64,000 bases of DNA, from NCBI RefSeq assembly GCF_001688725.2, contig NZ_CP015401.2, positions 2,418,001-2,482,000 on the forward strand, written 5' to 3'. The notes below the pieces were generated by a model. It was not told where the DNA came from and did not search any database. It worked only from the letters and a program-made list of their open reading frames with translations. Each line of letters starts with the position of its first letter. Position 1 is the first letter of the stretch. This document shows, one piece after another, positions 1-8,757 of the stretch. This DNA comes from Bacteroides caecimuris (lineage in GTDB: Bacteria > Bacteroidota > Bacteroidia > Bacteroidales > Bacteroidaceae). The position numbers and the translations under genes are program-made.

Positions 1-10
1 TTTAAAAAAA

Positions 11-763
11 ATGATGATGGCTTCTGCCCTTCTAATGGCTGCTTGCTGTATGCAGGCACAGACAAAAGTGATAGCTCACCGTGGTTTCTGGAAAATTCCG
101 GGATCATCGCAGAACAGTATTTCATCACTTCTAAAAGCAGATTCCATCGGTTGTTACGGTTCAGAATTTGACGTATGGATCGCGAAGGATAACAAATTAG
201 TGGTTAACCATGATCCCGTATATAAGATGAGGCCGATGGAATATTCCAAAAGTAATGCACTGACCGGACTTAAATTATCCAACGGAGAGAACTTACCCAG
301 CCTAGAACAGTATCTGGAAACCGGAAAAAACTGTAAAACCCAATTGATTCTCGAGCTGAAAGCACATAGCAATAAAAAACGTGAAACCAAAGCCGTACAA
401 GGAATCGTTGCCATGGTAAAGAAAATGGGACTGGAAAACCGTATGGAATATATCACGTTCTCTCTACATGCCATGAAAGAGTTTATCCGTCTGGCTCCTG
501 CCGGTACTCCGGTATATTACCTTAACGGGGAACTGTCTCCCAAAGAGCTGAAAGAACTGGGTGCTGCCGGTCTGGACTATCACATGGGAGTGATTAAGAA
601 ACACCCCGAATGGATCAAAGAAGCTCACAACCTTGGCTTGAAAGTTAACGTATGGACAGTAGACGAAGTAGAAGATATGAAATGGCTGATCGAACAAAAG
701 GTAGATTTCATCACCACTAACGAGCCGATCATCTTACAGGAAGAACTTAAAAAACTTCAATAA
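11..763 (+). CDS. Glycerophosphodiester phosphodiesterase, probably 5'-truncated by the window edge
   Basis: GDPD-family enzyme that hydrolyses glycerophosphodiesters to glycerol-3-phosphate and an alcohol, here probably in the periplasm. The N-terminus is a signal peptide (hydrophobic ASALLMAACC stretch, then QAQ). The catalytic motif HRG is followed by the EFD pair (residues about 52-54) and by NHD, which are the metal and acid-base residues of the family; the usual ENT is QNS here. The mature domain of about 230 residues has normal length. The frame stays open upstream of the first ATG and encodes Lys-Lys, so the true start probably lies before base 1. The hairpin array at 808-888 may terminate it. 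Confidence 0.85.
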   Translation: MMMASALLMAACCMQAQTKVIAHRGFWKIPGSSQNSISSLLKADSIGCYGSEFDVWIAKDNKLVVNHDPVYKMRPMEYSKSNALTGLKLSNGENLPSLEQYLETGKNCKTQLILELKAHSNKKRETKAVQGIVAMVKKMGLENRMEYITFSLHAMKEFIRLAPAGTPVYYLNGELSPKELKELGAAGLDYHMGVIKKHPEWIKEAHNLGLKVNVWTVDEVEDMKWLIEQKVDFITTNEPIILQEELKKLQ

Positions 764-807
764 GAAAAAATATTCACATATTAAAGAATTTAATATCTGG
801 CTTTAAG

Positions 808-890
808 GAAACGAAATCTTCCTTTAAAAGAAACAGATTGTTTCTCGGTGTCAAACGGGTGTTTCCTTTAATAGGAAACACCCGTTTCTT
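808..890. repeat. 22-bp periodic GAAAC/GTTTC array with a strong hairpin
   Basis: GAAAC-like pentamers begin at 808, 830, 852 (as CAAAC) and 875, a spacing of 22, 22 and 23 bp, each followed by a GTTTC-like arm after 4-5 nt in the last three units. The last two units form a perfect 15-bp hairpin (853-867 with 873-887, loop TTAAT), which could act as a transcription terminator between the phosphodiesterase and dapF. It has the same core and geometry as the array at 25848-25998. The rest of the 500-base gap up to 1263 is AT-rich, and I see only the dapF promoter in it. Confidence 0.7.
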
Positions 891-1207
891 TAAATGAAAA
901 ATACTCTTCAAAACATTACGCGAACAATATGATAGAGAAATAAGGATTCCCACTTTCATATCGTCAAAAGAAAAAAGATATATTTCTTGTTTTTATAACT
1001 GGTTTTATGGATTATCAGGACTAAATATTCTTCATATATTATGAAAGAATATGCAAGGCAATTCGTTCAAATAACAGTTTGTTAATATATGAATATATAT
1101 AATTCTAATTTATAACTAAACATAGCTGCATAAAAGGCAATTATAAGCTCACAAAAAATTAATAGAGATTAGACATACTTTTCAATAAAATATAAATCAA
1201 AAAGTCA

Positions 1208-1215
1208 TATCTTTG
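1208..1215 (+). promoter_or_regulatory. Bacteroides -7 element of dapF
   Basis: TATCTTTG matches the Bacteroides housekeeping -7 consensus TAnnTTTG and lies 48 bp before the dapF ATG. No good TTTG -33 box is visible at the expected distance. Confidence 0.6.
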
Positions 1216-1263
1216 CATTGCAATAAGACAAAAGGATACAACAATCAATAAATACCAATCAAA

Positions 1264-2079
1264 ATGACAACAATAATTAAATTCACTAAAATGCATGGAG
1301 CAGGAAATGACTACATATATGTAGACACGACCAGATATCCGATAGCAGACCCTGAAAAGAAAGCGATCGAATGGAGCAAGTTTCATACAGGAATCGGAAG
1401 CGATGGACTTATATTGATTGGTGTCTCTGATAAAGCAGATTTCAGTATGCGTATTTTCAATGCCGACGGTTCGGAAGCAATGATGTGTGGCAATGGTAGC
1501 CGCTGCGTAGGCAAATATGTATATGAATACGGATTGACTGATAAAACAGAAATAACTTTGGATACACTATCGGGAATTAAAATTCTGAAATTGCAGGTAG
1601 AGGGAAAAACAGTCAATACAGTCACCGTAGATATGGGCAGTCCACAAGAAACAGGAGAGATTGATTGGAGAAAGAAATATCCTTTCCAATCTACTAAAGT
1701 ATCAATGGGTAATCCACATCTCGTCACATTTGTTGATGACATTACCCGAATTAATCTGCCGGAAATCGGTCCTGAACTGGAGAATCATCCTCTCTTTCCC
1801 GACAGAACGAATGTAGAGTTTGCACAGATCGTCGGTAAAGACACCATACGGATGAGAGTATGGGAAAGAGGATCGGGAATTACTCAAGCTTGCGGGACAG
1901 GTGCCTGCGCCACAGCAGTAGCCGCCTTCATCAACGGACTTGCAGGAAGAAAAAGTGATGTGATAATGGATGGAGGAACAGTTACCATCGAATGGGATGA
2001 AACCTCCGGACATATATTAATGACCGGACCGGCAACCAAGGTTTTCGATGGGGAAATTGTTGAAGAAATGGAGAGTTGA
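1264..2079 (+). CDS. dapF: Diaminopimelate epimerase
   Basis: Converts LL-diaminopimelate to meso-diaminopimelate in the cytoplasm, the last step before lysine and a peptidoglycan precursor. The two catalytic cysteines are visible in MCGNGSRC (about residue 77) and ACGTGACA (about residue 216), each in its conserved surrounding. The N-terminus [15 protein letters not shown] is typical, and the length of 271 aa is normal. It is followed after 36 bp by dapL, which makes its substrate, so the two form an operon. The start at 1264 fits the family; the -7 element at 1208 gives a leader of about 45 nt. Confidence 0.96.
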   Translation: MTTIIKFTKMHGAGNDYIYVDTTRYPIADPEKKAIEWSKFHTGIGSDGLILIGVSDKADFSMRIFNADGSEAMMCGNGSRCVGKYVYEYGLTDKTEITLDTLSGIKILKLQVEGKTVNTVTVDMGSPQETGEIDWRKKYPFQSTKVSMGNPHLVTFVDDITRINLPEIGPELENHPLFPDRTNVEFAQIVGKDTIRMRVWERGSGITQACGTGACATAVAAFINGLAGRKSDVIMDGGTVTIEWDETSGHILMTGPATKVFDGEIVEEMES

Positions 2080-2115
2080 GAATGGAGAGTAATAGAAACT
2101 TAAAACAATAACAAT

Positions 2116-3348
2116 ATGGCATTAGTAAACGAGCATTTTTTAAAATTACCGGGAAGTTATTTATTCTCGGATATAGCGAAAAAGGTAAATACTTTCAGGA
2201 TAACGCATCCCAAACAGGACATCATCCGGCTAGGTATCGGCGACGTTACGCAGCCACTTCCTCCAGCCTGTATAGAAGCAATGCATAAAGCGGTAGAAGA
2301 ACTGGCCGGCAAAGATACATTCCGCGGATATGGTCCTGAACAGGGATATGATTTTCTGATTGAAGCAATCATAAAGAACGATTTCGCTCCACGCGGGATC
2401 CATTTCTCGGCATCCGAGATTTTTGTCAGTGACGGGGCTAAAAGCGATACCGGAAATATAGGTGATATTCTTCGCCACGACAATAGCGTAGGTGTTACAG
2501 ATCCCATTTATCCGGTTTACATAGACAGTAACGTTATGTGCGGACGCGCCGGAGTACTGGAAGAAGAAACGGGTAAATGGAGCAACGTTACTTATATGCC
2601 TTGCACAAGTGAGAACAACTTTATCCCGGAAATTCCGGACAAACGGATAGACATCGTTTATCTCTGTTATCCGAACAACCCGACAGGGACCACCTTAACC
2701 AAACCGGAACTGAAAAAGTGGGTGGACTATGCCTTGGCAAACGATACACTGATTCTGTTCGATGCCGCTTACGAGGCATATATCCAAGACGAGAATGTCC
2801 CCCACTCTATCTATGAGATTAAGGGAGCTAAAAAGTGCGCGATTGAATTCCGCAGTTTTTCAAAAACGGCAGGATTTACAGGAGTACGCTGCGGATATAC
2901 CGTGGTTCCGAAAGAGCTCACTGCCGCCACTCTGGAAGGCGATCGCATACCACTCAACAGATTGTGGAACCGCCGCCAGTGTACTAAGTTTAACGGCACT
3001 TCTTATATTACCCAACGGGCAGCAGAAGCCGTTTACAGTGCAGAAGGCAAGGCACAGATTAAGAAAACAATCGACTATTATATGACCAACGCAAAAATCA
3101 TGAAGGAAGGACTGGAAGCCACAGGACTGAAAGTATACGGCGGCGTCAACGCTCCCTACTTGTGGGTGAAAACTCCGAACGGACTTTCTTCATGGCGATT
3201 CTTCGAACAGATGTTGTATGAAGCCAATGTGGTCGGTACTCCCGGTGTAGGTTTCGGGCCAAGCGGTGAAGGGTATATCCGCTTAACTGCGTTCGGCGAA
3301 CGCAACGACTGTATCGAAGCGATGAGAAGAATAAAGAACTGGCTCTGA
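2116..3348 (+). CDS. dapL: LL-diaminopimelate aminotransferase
   Basis: PLP enzyme that turns tetrahydrodipicolinate and glutamate directly into LL-diaminopimelate, bypassing the acylated intermediates of the DapD/DapC/DapE route. The PLP lysine lies in SFSKTAGFTGVRCGY (about residue 249). The CYPNNPTGT motif (about residue 185) and the N-terminal YLFSDIAKKV are typical of the DapL family. Length 410 aa is normal. It follows dapF directly, so the operon supplies the last two steps to meso-DAP. Confidence 0.95.
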   Translation: MALVNEHFLKLPGSYLFSDIAKKVNTFRITHPKQDIIRLGIGDVTQPLPPACIEAMHKAVEELAGKDTFRGYGPEQGYDFLIEAIIKNDFAPRGIHFSASEIFVSDGAKSDTGNIGDILRHDNSVGVTDPIYPVYIDSNVMCGRAGVLEEETGKWSNVTYMPCTSENNFIPEIPDKRIDIVYLCYPNNPTGTTLTKPELKKWVDYALANDTLILFDAAYEAYIQDENVPHSIYEIKGAKKCAIEFRSFSKTAGFTGVRCGYTVVPKELTAATLEGDRIPLNRLWNRRQCTKFNGTSYITQRAAEAVYSAEGKAQIKKTIDYYMTNAKIMKEGLEATGLKVYGGVNAPYLWVKTPNGLSSWRFFEQMLYEANVVGTPGVGFGPSGEGYIRLTAFGERNDCIEAMRRIKNWL

Positions 3349-3535
3349 CTGAATGAATAATGGATAGCGGGAAATAGAAAGTTCAACATGCCCCCATTAA
3401 ACGAACATCATCATTCCTGCAGGATCAGTTATCCATAATCAGTTATCTATAAAAAACGATAGTATTTTGCGCGCTACTATAATAACAAATGGACCGTACA
3501 TCCACATTTTTCTAACTTTTAAAGGTAAAAAGACG

Positions 3536-4297
3536 ATGAAAACGACGATTAACAACAAATTGGGGGTAATAACAGTAGCATTATTACTGTCAGGACTTGT
3601 CCCGTCTACGATGATGGCACAAGATAAGGTAGAAGCTTCCGTTGGGGCAGATTTGGTAAGTGGTTACATCTGGCGCGGTCAGAAATTAGGTGGAGTTAGC
3701 GTCCAGCCTTCACTGGGAATCTCTTACAAAGGTTTATCACTCGGAGCATGGGGATCAGTGGGAATTGAATCCAAAGATGCAAAAGAGTTTGATTTAACTC
3801 TCGGTTATTCAATTGGTGGATTTAGTGTTTCAATAACGGATTATTGGTTTGATAAAACATATACAGGAGATGTAGACGAATACGGAAAGGAGATTTATAC
3901 AACCAATAAGTATTTCCAATATGGAGCCTATTCTACAGCACATGTATTTGAAGCACAAGTGGGATATGATTTCGGTCCGCTAGCCGTCAACTGGTACACA
4001 AACTTTGCAGGTGCCGACGGTGTGAAAGAAAACGGCAAAAGAGCTTATTCTTCTTACCTCGCACTTAGCGCACCTTTCAAATTGGGAGGTCTCGACTGGA
4101 CAATAGATTTAGGTATGGTTCCCTGGGAAACAACTTTTTATAATGGCTATACCAGTGGATTCTGCGTAACAGACATCAGTCTCGGAGCATCCAAGGAGAT
4201 TAAAATCACAGATTCCTTCTCTGTACCGACATTTGCCAAAGTAACAGTGAACCCACGCACTGAAGGAGCCTACTTTGCTTTCGGACTAAGTTTTTAA
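3536..4297 (+). CDS. Outer-membrane beta-barrel-like protein of the nitrogen locus
   Basis: A secreted protein of about 253 aa. The upstream frame is open to 3467, but ATG 3536 gives a clean signal peptide (MKTTINNK, hydrophobic core, MMAQ) and is preferred. The mature part has the alternating pattern of a small outer-membrane barrel: motifs such as SGYIWRGQKLGGVSVQPSLG, many aromatic and glycine girdle residues, and a C-terminus ending in aromatic Phe (FAFGLSF), the usual barrel-insertion signal. It resembles the TorF/Gcw_chp-like proteins often found beside PII and Amt genes. The PII, ammonium transporter and glutamine synthetase genes follow on the same strand, which suggests a role in nitrogen-compound uptake. 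The substrate is unknown. Confidence 0.7.
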   Translation: MKTTINNKLGVITVALLLSGLVPSTMMAQDKVEASVGADLVSGYIWRGQKLGGVSVQPSLGISYKGLSLGAWGSVGIESKDAKEFDLTLGYSIGGFSVSITDYWFDKTYTGDVDEYGKEIYTTNKYFQYGAYSTAHVFEAQVGYDFGPLAVNWYTNFAGADGVKENGKRAYSSYLALSAPFKLGGLDWTIDLGMVPWETTFYNGYTSGFCVTDISLGASKEIKITDSFSVPTFAKVTVNPRTEGAYFAFGLSF

Positions 4298-4323
4298 GAG
4301 AGAGAATTCACAATACAAAGAGC

Positions 4324-4408
4324 GTATAGGGATTAGAAAAGGTAGTTAGAGTTTAGATTTTATCGGTTTGTTGTATGGTAACCTGCTATGGCTGCCGCTA
4401 CCCTATAC
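4324..4408 (+). promoter_or_regulatory. Possible leader hairpin before the PII gene
   Basis: GTATAGGG (4324-4331) is the exact reverse complement of CCCTATAC (4401-4408), with GGTAG and CTACC inside continuing the pairing. The structure ends 37 bp before the PII start and may be a terminator of the barrel gene or a regulatory leader. I see no sigma-54 -24/-12 promoter here. Confidence 0.35.
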
Positions 4409-4445
4409 CTCTTTCTTTTACAGGACACACTAATATTTAAGGTAT

Positions 4446-4802
4446 ATGAAAAAGATTGAAGCTATTATCCGTAAAACCAAATTCGAGGACGTAAAAGACG
4501 CCCTACTCGAAGCGGACATCGAATGGTTCTCTTATTACGATGTAAGAGGCATTGGAAAAGCACGGCAAGGACGTATCTACCGTGGCGTAGTATATGACAC
4601 CAGCACCATTGAACGAATTTTGATCTCTATTGTCGTACGCGACAAGAATACCGAGAAAACAGTGCAGGCTATCATCAAAGCTGCACAAACCGGAGAAATC
4701 GGTGACGGACGTATTTTCGTCATTCCTATCGAAGACGCTATCCGCATACGCACTGCCGAACGTGGTGACATAGCCCTCTACAATGCAGAACAAGAACGTT
4801 AA
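4446..4802 (+). CDS. glnK: PII nitrogen regulatory protein (GlnB/GlnK type)
   Basis: A 118-aa PII signal protein. It senses 2-oxoglutarate, ATP/ADP and nitrogen state and typically blocks AmtB by inserting its T-loop. The C-terminal signature TGEIGDGRIFVIPIEDAIRIRT is clear, and the N-terminal MKKIEAIIRKTKFEDVKDAL is standard. The T-loop region (about residues 37-56) carries GKARQGRIYRG and lacks the usual QKGHTEIYRGAEY form, so classic uridylylation at Tyr51 is uncertain. It sits 16 bp before the ammonium transporter gene, the standard glnK-amtB arrangement. Confidence 0.92.
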   Translation: MKKIEAIIRKTKFEDVKDALLEADIEWFSYYDVRGIGKARQGRIYRGVVYDTSTIERILISIVVRDKNTEKTVQAIIKAAQTGEIGDGRIFVIPIEDAIRIRTAERGDIALYNAEQER

Positions 4803-4818
4803 ATAAGATTATACTATT

Positions 4819-6258
4819 ATGGATACAAAATATAAAAGCCATAGCTTCGTAAAGCTGTGGATAGCCACTACTATATTCATTTTGTGCTGTTTTACTGCTG
4901 ATATGTCGGCACAAAACACGGCCGCTGCCGATACAGTTGCAGCAGTTACAGAAACAATTACCGAAGTCGTTACCGCTCCTGCCGAAGAAGCATCAGCAGC
5001 TCCCGATACGGTTGGTGAATTAGCTCTTGGATTGAATACTGTATGGATGTTGCTTGCAGCAATGCTCGTGTTCTTCATGCAGCCGGGATTTGCATTAGTA
5101 GAAGCAGGTTTTACCAGAGTGAAAAATACTGCCAACATTCTGATGAAGAACTTTGTAGACTTCATGTTCGGCTCTTTACTATACTGGTTTATCGGTTTCG
5201 GATTGATGTTCGGCGCAGGCGGATTCATCGGGATGCCCCACTTCTTCGACCTTTCTTTCATTGACAATGGTTTGCCAACCGAAGGATTCCTCATATTCCA
5301 AACCGTATTCTGTGCGACAGCAGCTACAATTGTATCAGGAGCCATGGCAGAACGTACCAAATTCTCCATGTATATCGTCTACAGCATCTTTATCAGTGTA
5401 CTGATTTATCCGATATCCGGCCACTGGACATGGGGCGGAGGCTGGTTGATGAACAGTGAAGAAGGTTCTTTCATGATGAGTCTCTTCGGAACTACCTTCC
5501 ATGACTTTGCCGGTTCTACGGTCGTTCACTCTGTAGGTGGATGGATTGCTTTGGTAGGTGCTGCCATTCTTGGTCCCCGTATCGGTAAATATAGTAAAGA
5601 CGGCAAATCAAAAGCTATCCCAGGCCATAGCCTGACTATTGCCGCACTAGGCGTATTCATTCTTTGGTTCGGATGGTTCGGATTCAACCCCGGTTCTCAA
5701 TTGGCAGCAGCAACCGAAGCCGATGCTATCGCCATCTCCCACGTATTCCTGACAACGAATCTGGCTGCTTGTGCCGGTGGTTTCTTCGCTTTGTTGGTGA
5801 GCTGGATGAAATATGGAAAACCTTCCCTGTCATTGACGCTGAATGGTATCTTGGCAGGGCTGGTAGGCATCACAGCTGGATGTGACGCAGTATCCCCCGC
5901 AGGAGCAGCCTTAATAGGTGCAATATGTGGTGTCGTAATGATATTCTCCGTTGACTTCATTGACAAGGTGTTAAAGATAGACGATCCGGTAGGTGCATCT
6001 TCTGTACATGGTGTTTGTGGCTTTTTAGGAACTATCCTTACAGGTTTGTTCTCCACCAGTGAAGGTTTATTCTATGGCTACGGTTTCGGATTCCTCGGTG
6101 CACAAATATTCGGAGCATTGGTAGTAGGTGCATGGGCAGCAGGCATGGGATTCATCATTTTCAAAACGCTTGATAAGATTCACGGACTTCGCGTTCCGGC
6201 ACGTATCGAAGAAGAAGGTCTTGATATTTACGAACACGGAGAATCTGCTTACAACTAA
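4819..6258 (+). CDS. amtB: Ammonium transporter (AmtB/Rh family)
   Basis: Inner-membrane ammonium channel of 479 aa with about 11 membrane segments. An N-terminal signal sequence (about 30 residues, ending MSAQ) and an Ala/Thr/Glu-rich periplasmic linker precede the core, which begins NTVWMLLAAMLVFFMQPGFALVE. Family motifs include DFAGSTVVHSVGGW (with the first twin His), WFGWFGFNPGSQL and GASSVHGVCGFLGT (second His region). It is transcribed with the PII gene and probably regulated by it. Confidence 0.95.
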   Translation: MDTKYKSHSFVKLWIATTIFILCCFTADMSAQNTAAADTVAAVTETITEVVTAPAEEASAAPDTVGELALGLNTVWMLLAAMLVFFMQPGFALVEAGFTRVKNTANILMKNFVDFMFGSLLYWFIGFGLMFGAGGFIGMPHFFDLSFIDNGLPTEGFLIFQTVFCATAATIVSGAMAERTKFSMYIVYSIFISVLIYPISGHWTWGGGWLMNSEEGSFMMSLFGTTFHDFAGSTVVHSVGGWIALVGAAILGPRIGKYSKDGKSKAIPGHSLTIAALGVFILWFGWFGFNPGSQLAAATEADAIAISHVFLTTNLAACAGGFFALLVSWMKYGKPSLSLTLNGILAGLVGITAGCDAVSPAGAALIGAICGVVMIFSVDFIDKVLKIDDPVGASSVHGVCGFLGTILTGLFSTSEGLFYGYGFGFLGAQIFGALVVGAWAAGMGFIIFKTLDKIHGLRVPARIEEEGLDIYEHGESAYN

Positions 6259-6275
6259 TTTAGTGATGAACGGTC

Positions 6276-6322
6276 TAGTGATTAGTGAAAGACAGCTACA
6301 CACAACTTACTACTAATCACTA
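6276..6322. repeat. Intergenic palindrome between amtB and glnN
   Basis: TAGTGATTAGT (6276-6286) pairs perfectly with ACTAATCACTA (6312-6322). Flanking words (TAGTGATGA before, CTAATCAC after) repeat the same motif, so the palindrome is built of short degenerate direct repeats like the others in this window. Confidence 0.6.
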
Positions 6323-6434
6323 CCCCGCTAATCACAGAAAAAACTTCCGGACAGGTTTGATCGCCTTTCCGGGAACCACATAACAAAGTAATTATTTACT
6401 CTAACATATTTAACAACAAATCAAATCAGGTATT

Positions 6435-8624
6435 ATGTCAAAACTTAGATTCAGAGTAGTAGAGACAGCTTTCAAAAAGAAAGCTGTTGAGGTAGCAACA
6501 CCTGCCGAACGTCCTTCGGAGTATTTCGCCAAGTATGTATTCAACAAGGAGAAAATGTTCAAATACCTTCCCAGCAAGGTATACAATGCACTGATTGACG
6601 CCATTGACAACGGTGCCCCGCTAGACCGCAGTATTGCCGACGAGGTAGCTGCCGGCATGAAGAAATGGGCCATCGAAATGGGTGTTACTCATTATACGCA
6701 CTGGTTCGCACCGCTGACCGAAGGCACAGCTGAAAAACATGATGCTTTCGTTGAACATGACGGCAAAGGCGGTATGATGGAAGAATTTACTGGTAAACTG
6801 CTTGTACAGCAGGAACCGGATGCTTCTTCTTTTCCGAATGGCGGTATCCGTAATACATTCGAAGCCCGTGGTTACAGCGCATGGGACCCCTCATCACCTG
6901 CTTTCATTGTAGATGATACGCTTTGCATCCCAACTGTGTTTATCGCATATACCGGCGAAGCTCTCGACTATAAAGCTCCCTTGCTGAAAGCATTGCGGGC
7001 TGTAGATAAAGCTGCTGTAGACGTATGCCGTTACTTCAACCCGGAAGTGAAAAAAGTAGTTGCTTACTTAGGCTGGGAACAGGAATACTTCCTCGTAGAC
7101 GAAGGATTGTATGCTGCACGTCCAGACTTGCTAATGACCGGTCGTACTTTGATGGGACATGACAGTGCCAAAAACCAGCAGTTGGAGGACCACTACTTCG
7201 GTGCTATCCCCACCCGCGTAGCCGCTTTCATGAAAGACCTCGAAATTGAAGCGTTAAAGCTGGGTATTCCTGTTAAGACCCGTCACAACGAAGTTGCCCC
7301 GAACCAGTTCGAGTTAGCCCCTATCTTTGAAGAGTGTAACCTTGCTAATGACCATAACTTGCTGATTATGTCACTAATGCGTAAGGTAAGCCGCCGTCAT
7401 GGTTTCCGCGTACTACTTCATGAAAAACCTTTTAAGGGCGTCAACGGATCGGGTAAACACAACAACTGGTCGTTGGGAACTGACACGGGCATTTTATTAA
7501 TGGCACCGGGTAAGACTCCGGAAGATAACCTGCGTTTTGTTACCTTCGTCGTAAACACATTGATGGCAGTTTATCATCATAACGGATTGCTGAAAGCTTC
7601 TATCTCCAGCGCTACCAACGCCCACCGTTTGGGAGCTAATGAGGCACCCCCTGCCATCATCTCCTCTTTCCTAGGGAAGCAATTATCGCAGGTATTGGAT
7701 CACATTGAAAACAGTACGAAAGATGATTTGATTAGTCTTAGCGGCAAACAGGGAATGAAGTTGGATATTCCGCAGATTCCCGAATTGCTGATTGACAATA
7801 CTGACCGCAACCGTACCTCTCCTTTTGCTTTCACCGGAAACCGTTTTGAGTTCCGTGCCGTAGGTTCCGAGGCAAACTGTGCGTCTGCCATGATTGCATT
7901 GAACTCTGCCGTAGCAGACCAATTGGTGAAGTTTAAAAAAGATGTGGATGCTTTGACTGAAAAAGGAGAACCTAAAGTGTCCGCCATTCTTGAAATTATC
8001 CGTGGATATATCAAGGAATGTAAAGCGATTCATTTTGACGGCAATGGTTACAGCGACGAATGGAAGAAAGAAGCAGCCCGCCGTGGACTGGATTGCGAAA
8101 CCAGTGTTCCTGTTATCTTCGATAACTACCTGAAACCGGAAACAATTGCCATGTTCGAAGCTACCGGCGTAATGACAAAGAAAGAACTGGAAGCCCGCAA
8201 CGAAGTGAAATGGGAAACGTATACGAAGAAGATTCAGATCGAGGCGCGTGTATTGGGTGACTTGGCTATGAACCATATCATTCCGGTGGCCACTCAATAT
8301 CAGACGGATTTAATTAATAATGTCTATAAGATGCAATCTCTTTTCCCGGCAGAAAAGGCAGCGAAATTGTCTGCTAAAAACCTGGAGCTTATTGAAGAGA
8401 TTGCCGACCGAACAGCCTTCATCAAGGAGCATGTAGATGCAATGATTGAAGCTCGTAAGATTGCGAACAAGATAGAAAGCGAACGGGAAAAAGCCATTGC
8501 CTACCACGACACGATCGTTCCGGCACTGGAAGAAATCCGCTACCACATCGATAAGTTGGAACTCATTGTTGACAACCAGATGTGGACGCTTCCGAAATAC
8601 AGGGAACTGTTATTTGTGAGATAG
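6435..8624 (+). CDS. glnN: Glutamine synthetase type III
   Basis: ATP-dependent ligation of ammonium to glutamate. The 729-aa length and the order of motifs identify the large type III enzyme common in Bacteroides rather than the 450-470 aa types I and II. Visible motifs are WEQEYFLVDE (about 215-225, catalytic Glu metal ligands), RHNEVAPNQFELAPIFEE (about 282-300), HEKPFKGVNGSGKHNNWSL (about 327-345) and NRTSPFAFTGNRFEFRAVGS (about 455-475). It is preceded on the same strand by the PII and Amt genes, so uptake, sensing and assimilation of ammonium are encoded together. A hairpin in the preceding gap separates it from amtB. Confidence 0.96.
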   Translation: MSKLRFRVVETAFKKKAVEVATPAERPSEYFAKYVFNKEKMFKYLPSKVYNALIDAIDNGAPLDRSIADEVAAGMKKWAIEMGVTHYTHWFAPLTEGTAEKHDAFVEHDGKGGMMEEFTGKLLVQQEPDASSFPNGGIRNTFEARGYSAWDPSSPAFIVDDTLCIPTVFIAYTGEALDYKAPLLKALRAVDKAAVDVCRYFNPEVKKVVAYLGWEQEYFLVDEGLYAARPDLLMTGRTLMGHDSAKNQQLEDHYFGAIPTRVAAFMKDLEIEALKLGIPVKTRHNEVAPNQFELAPIFEECNLANDHNLLIMSLMRKVSRRHGFRVLLHEKPFKGVNGSGKHNNWSLGTDTGILLMAPGKTPEDNLRFVTFVVNTLMAVYHHNGLLKASISSATNAHRLGANEAPPAIISSFLGKQLSQVLDHIENSTKDDLISLSGKQGMKLDIPQIPELLIDNTDRNRTSPFAFTGNRFEFRAVGSEANCASAMIALNSAVADQLVKFKKDVDALTEKGEPKVSAILEIIRGYIKECKAIHFDGNGYSDEWKKEAARRGLDCETSVPVIFDNYLKPETIAMFEATGVMTKKELEARNEVKWETYTKKIQIEARVLGDLAMNHIIPVATQYQTDLINNVYKMQSLFPAEKAAKLSAKNLELIEEIADRTAFIKEHVDAMIEARKIANKIESEREKAIAYHDTIVPALEEIRYHIDKLELIVDNQMWTLPKYRELLFVR

Positions 8625-8632
8625 AAAAAAAG

Positions 8633-8711
8633 AACGGTGAACGATAAACGGTGAACAGCAAACAAGTTGCATTGCAACACATTTACCGTTTACCACTCAC
8701 AGTTCACCGTT
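8633..8711. repeat. Palindrome after glnN
   Basis: AACGGTGAAC (8633-8642) pairs with GTTCACCGTT (8702-8711), TAAACGGT (8645-8652) with ACCGTTTA (8685-8692), and the tip is GTTGC-ATT-GCAAC (8666-8678). The arms contain the word ACGGTGAAC twice. It may terminate glnN transcription and belongs to the word-repeat palindromes of this window. Confidence 0.65.
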
Positions 8712-8757
8712 ATGAAATTATCTATTTCTTTTGTTGGTTGTTTTAAGTTTGCGGGGG

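Noticed and set aside
774..959. Minus-strand short gene between the phosphodiesterase and dapF
   Set aside because: It is composed largely of the GAAAC/GTTTC hairpin array and AT-rich sequence.
3467..3535. Longer N-terminus of the outer-membrane protein
   Set aside because: The extra 23 residues would stand before a clean signal peptide starting at 3536.
4381..4445. Sigma-54 promoter before the PII gene
   Set aside because: TGGTAACCTGCTATGGC has no proper GG-N10-GC spacing with the TTGC box; a hairpin explains the sequence better.
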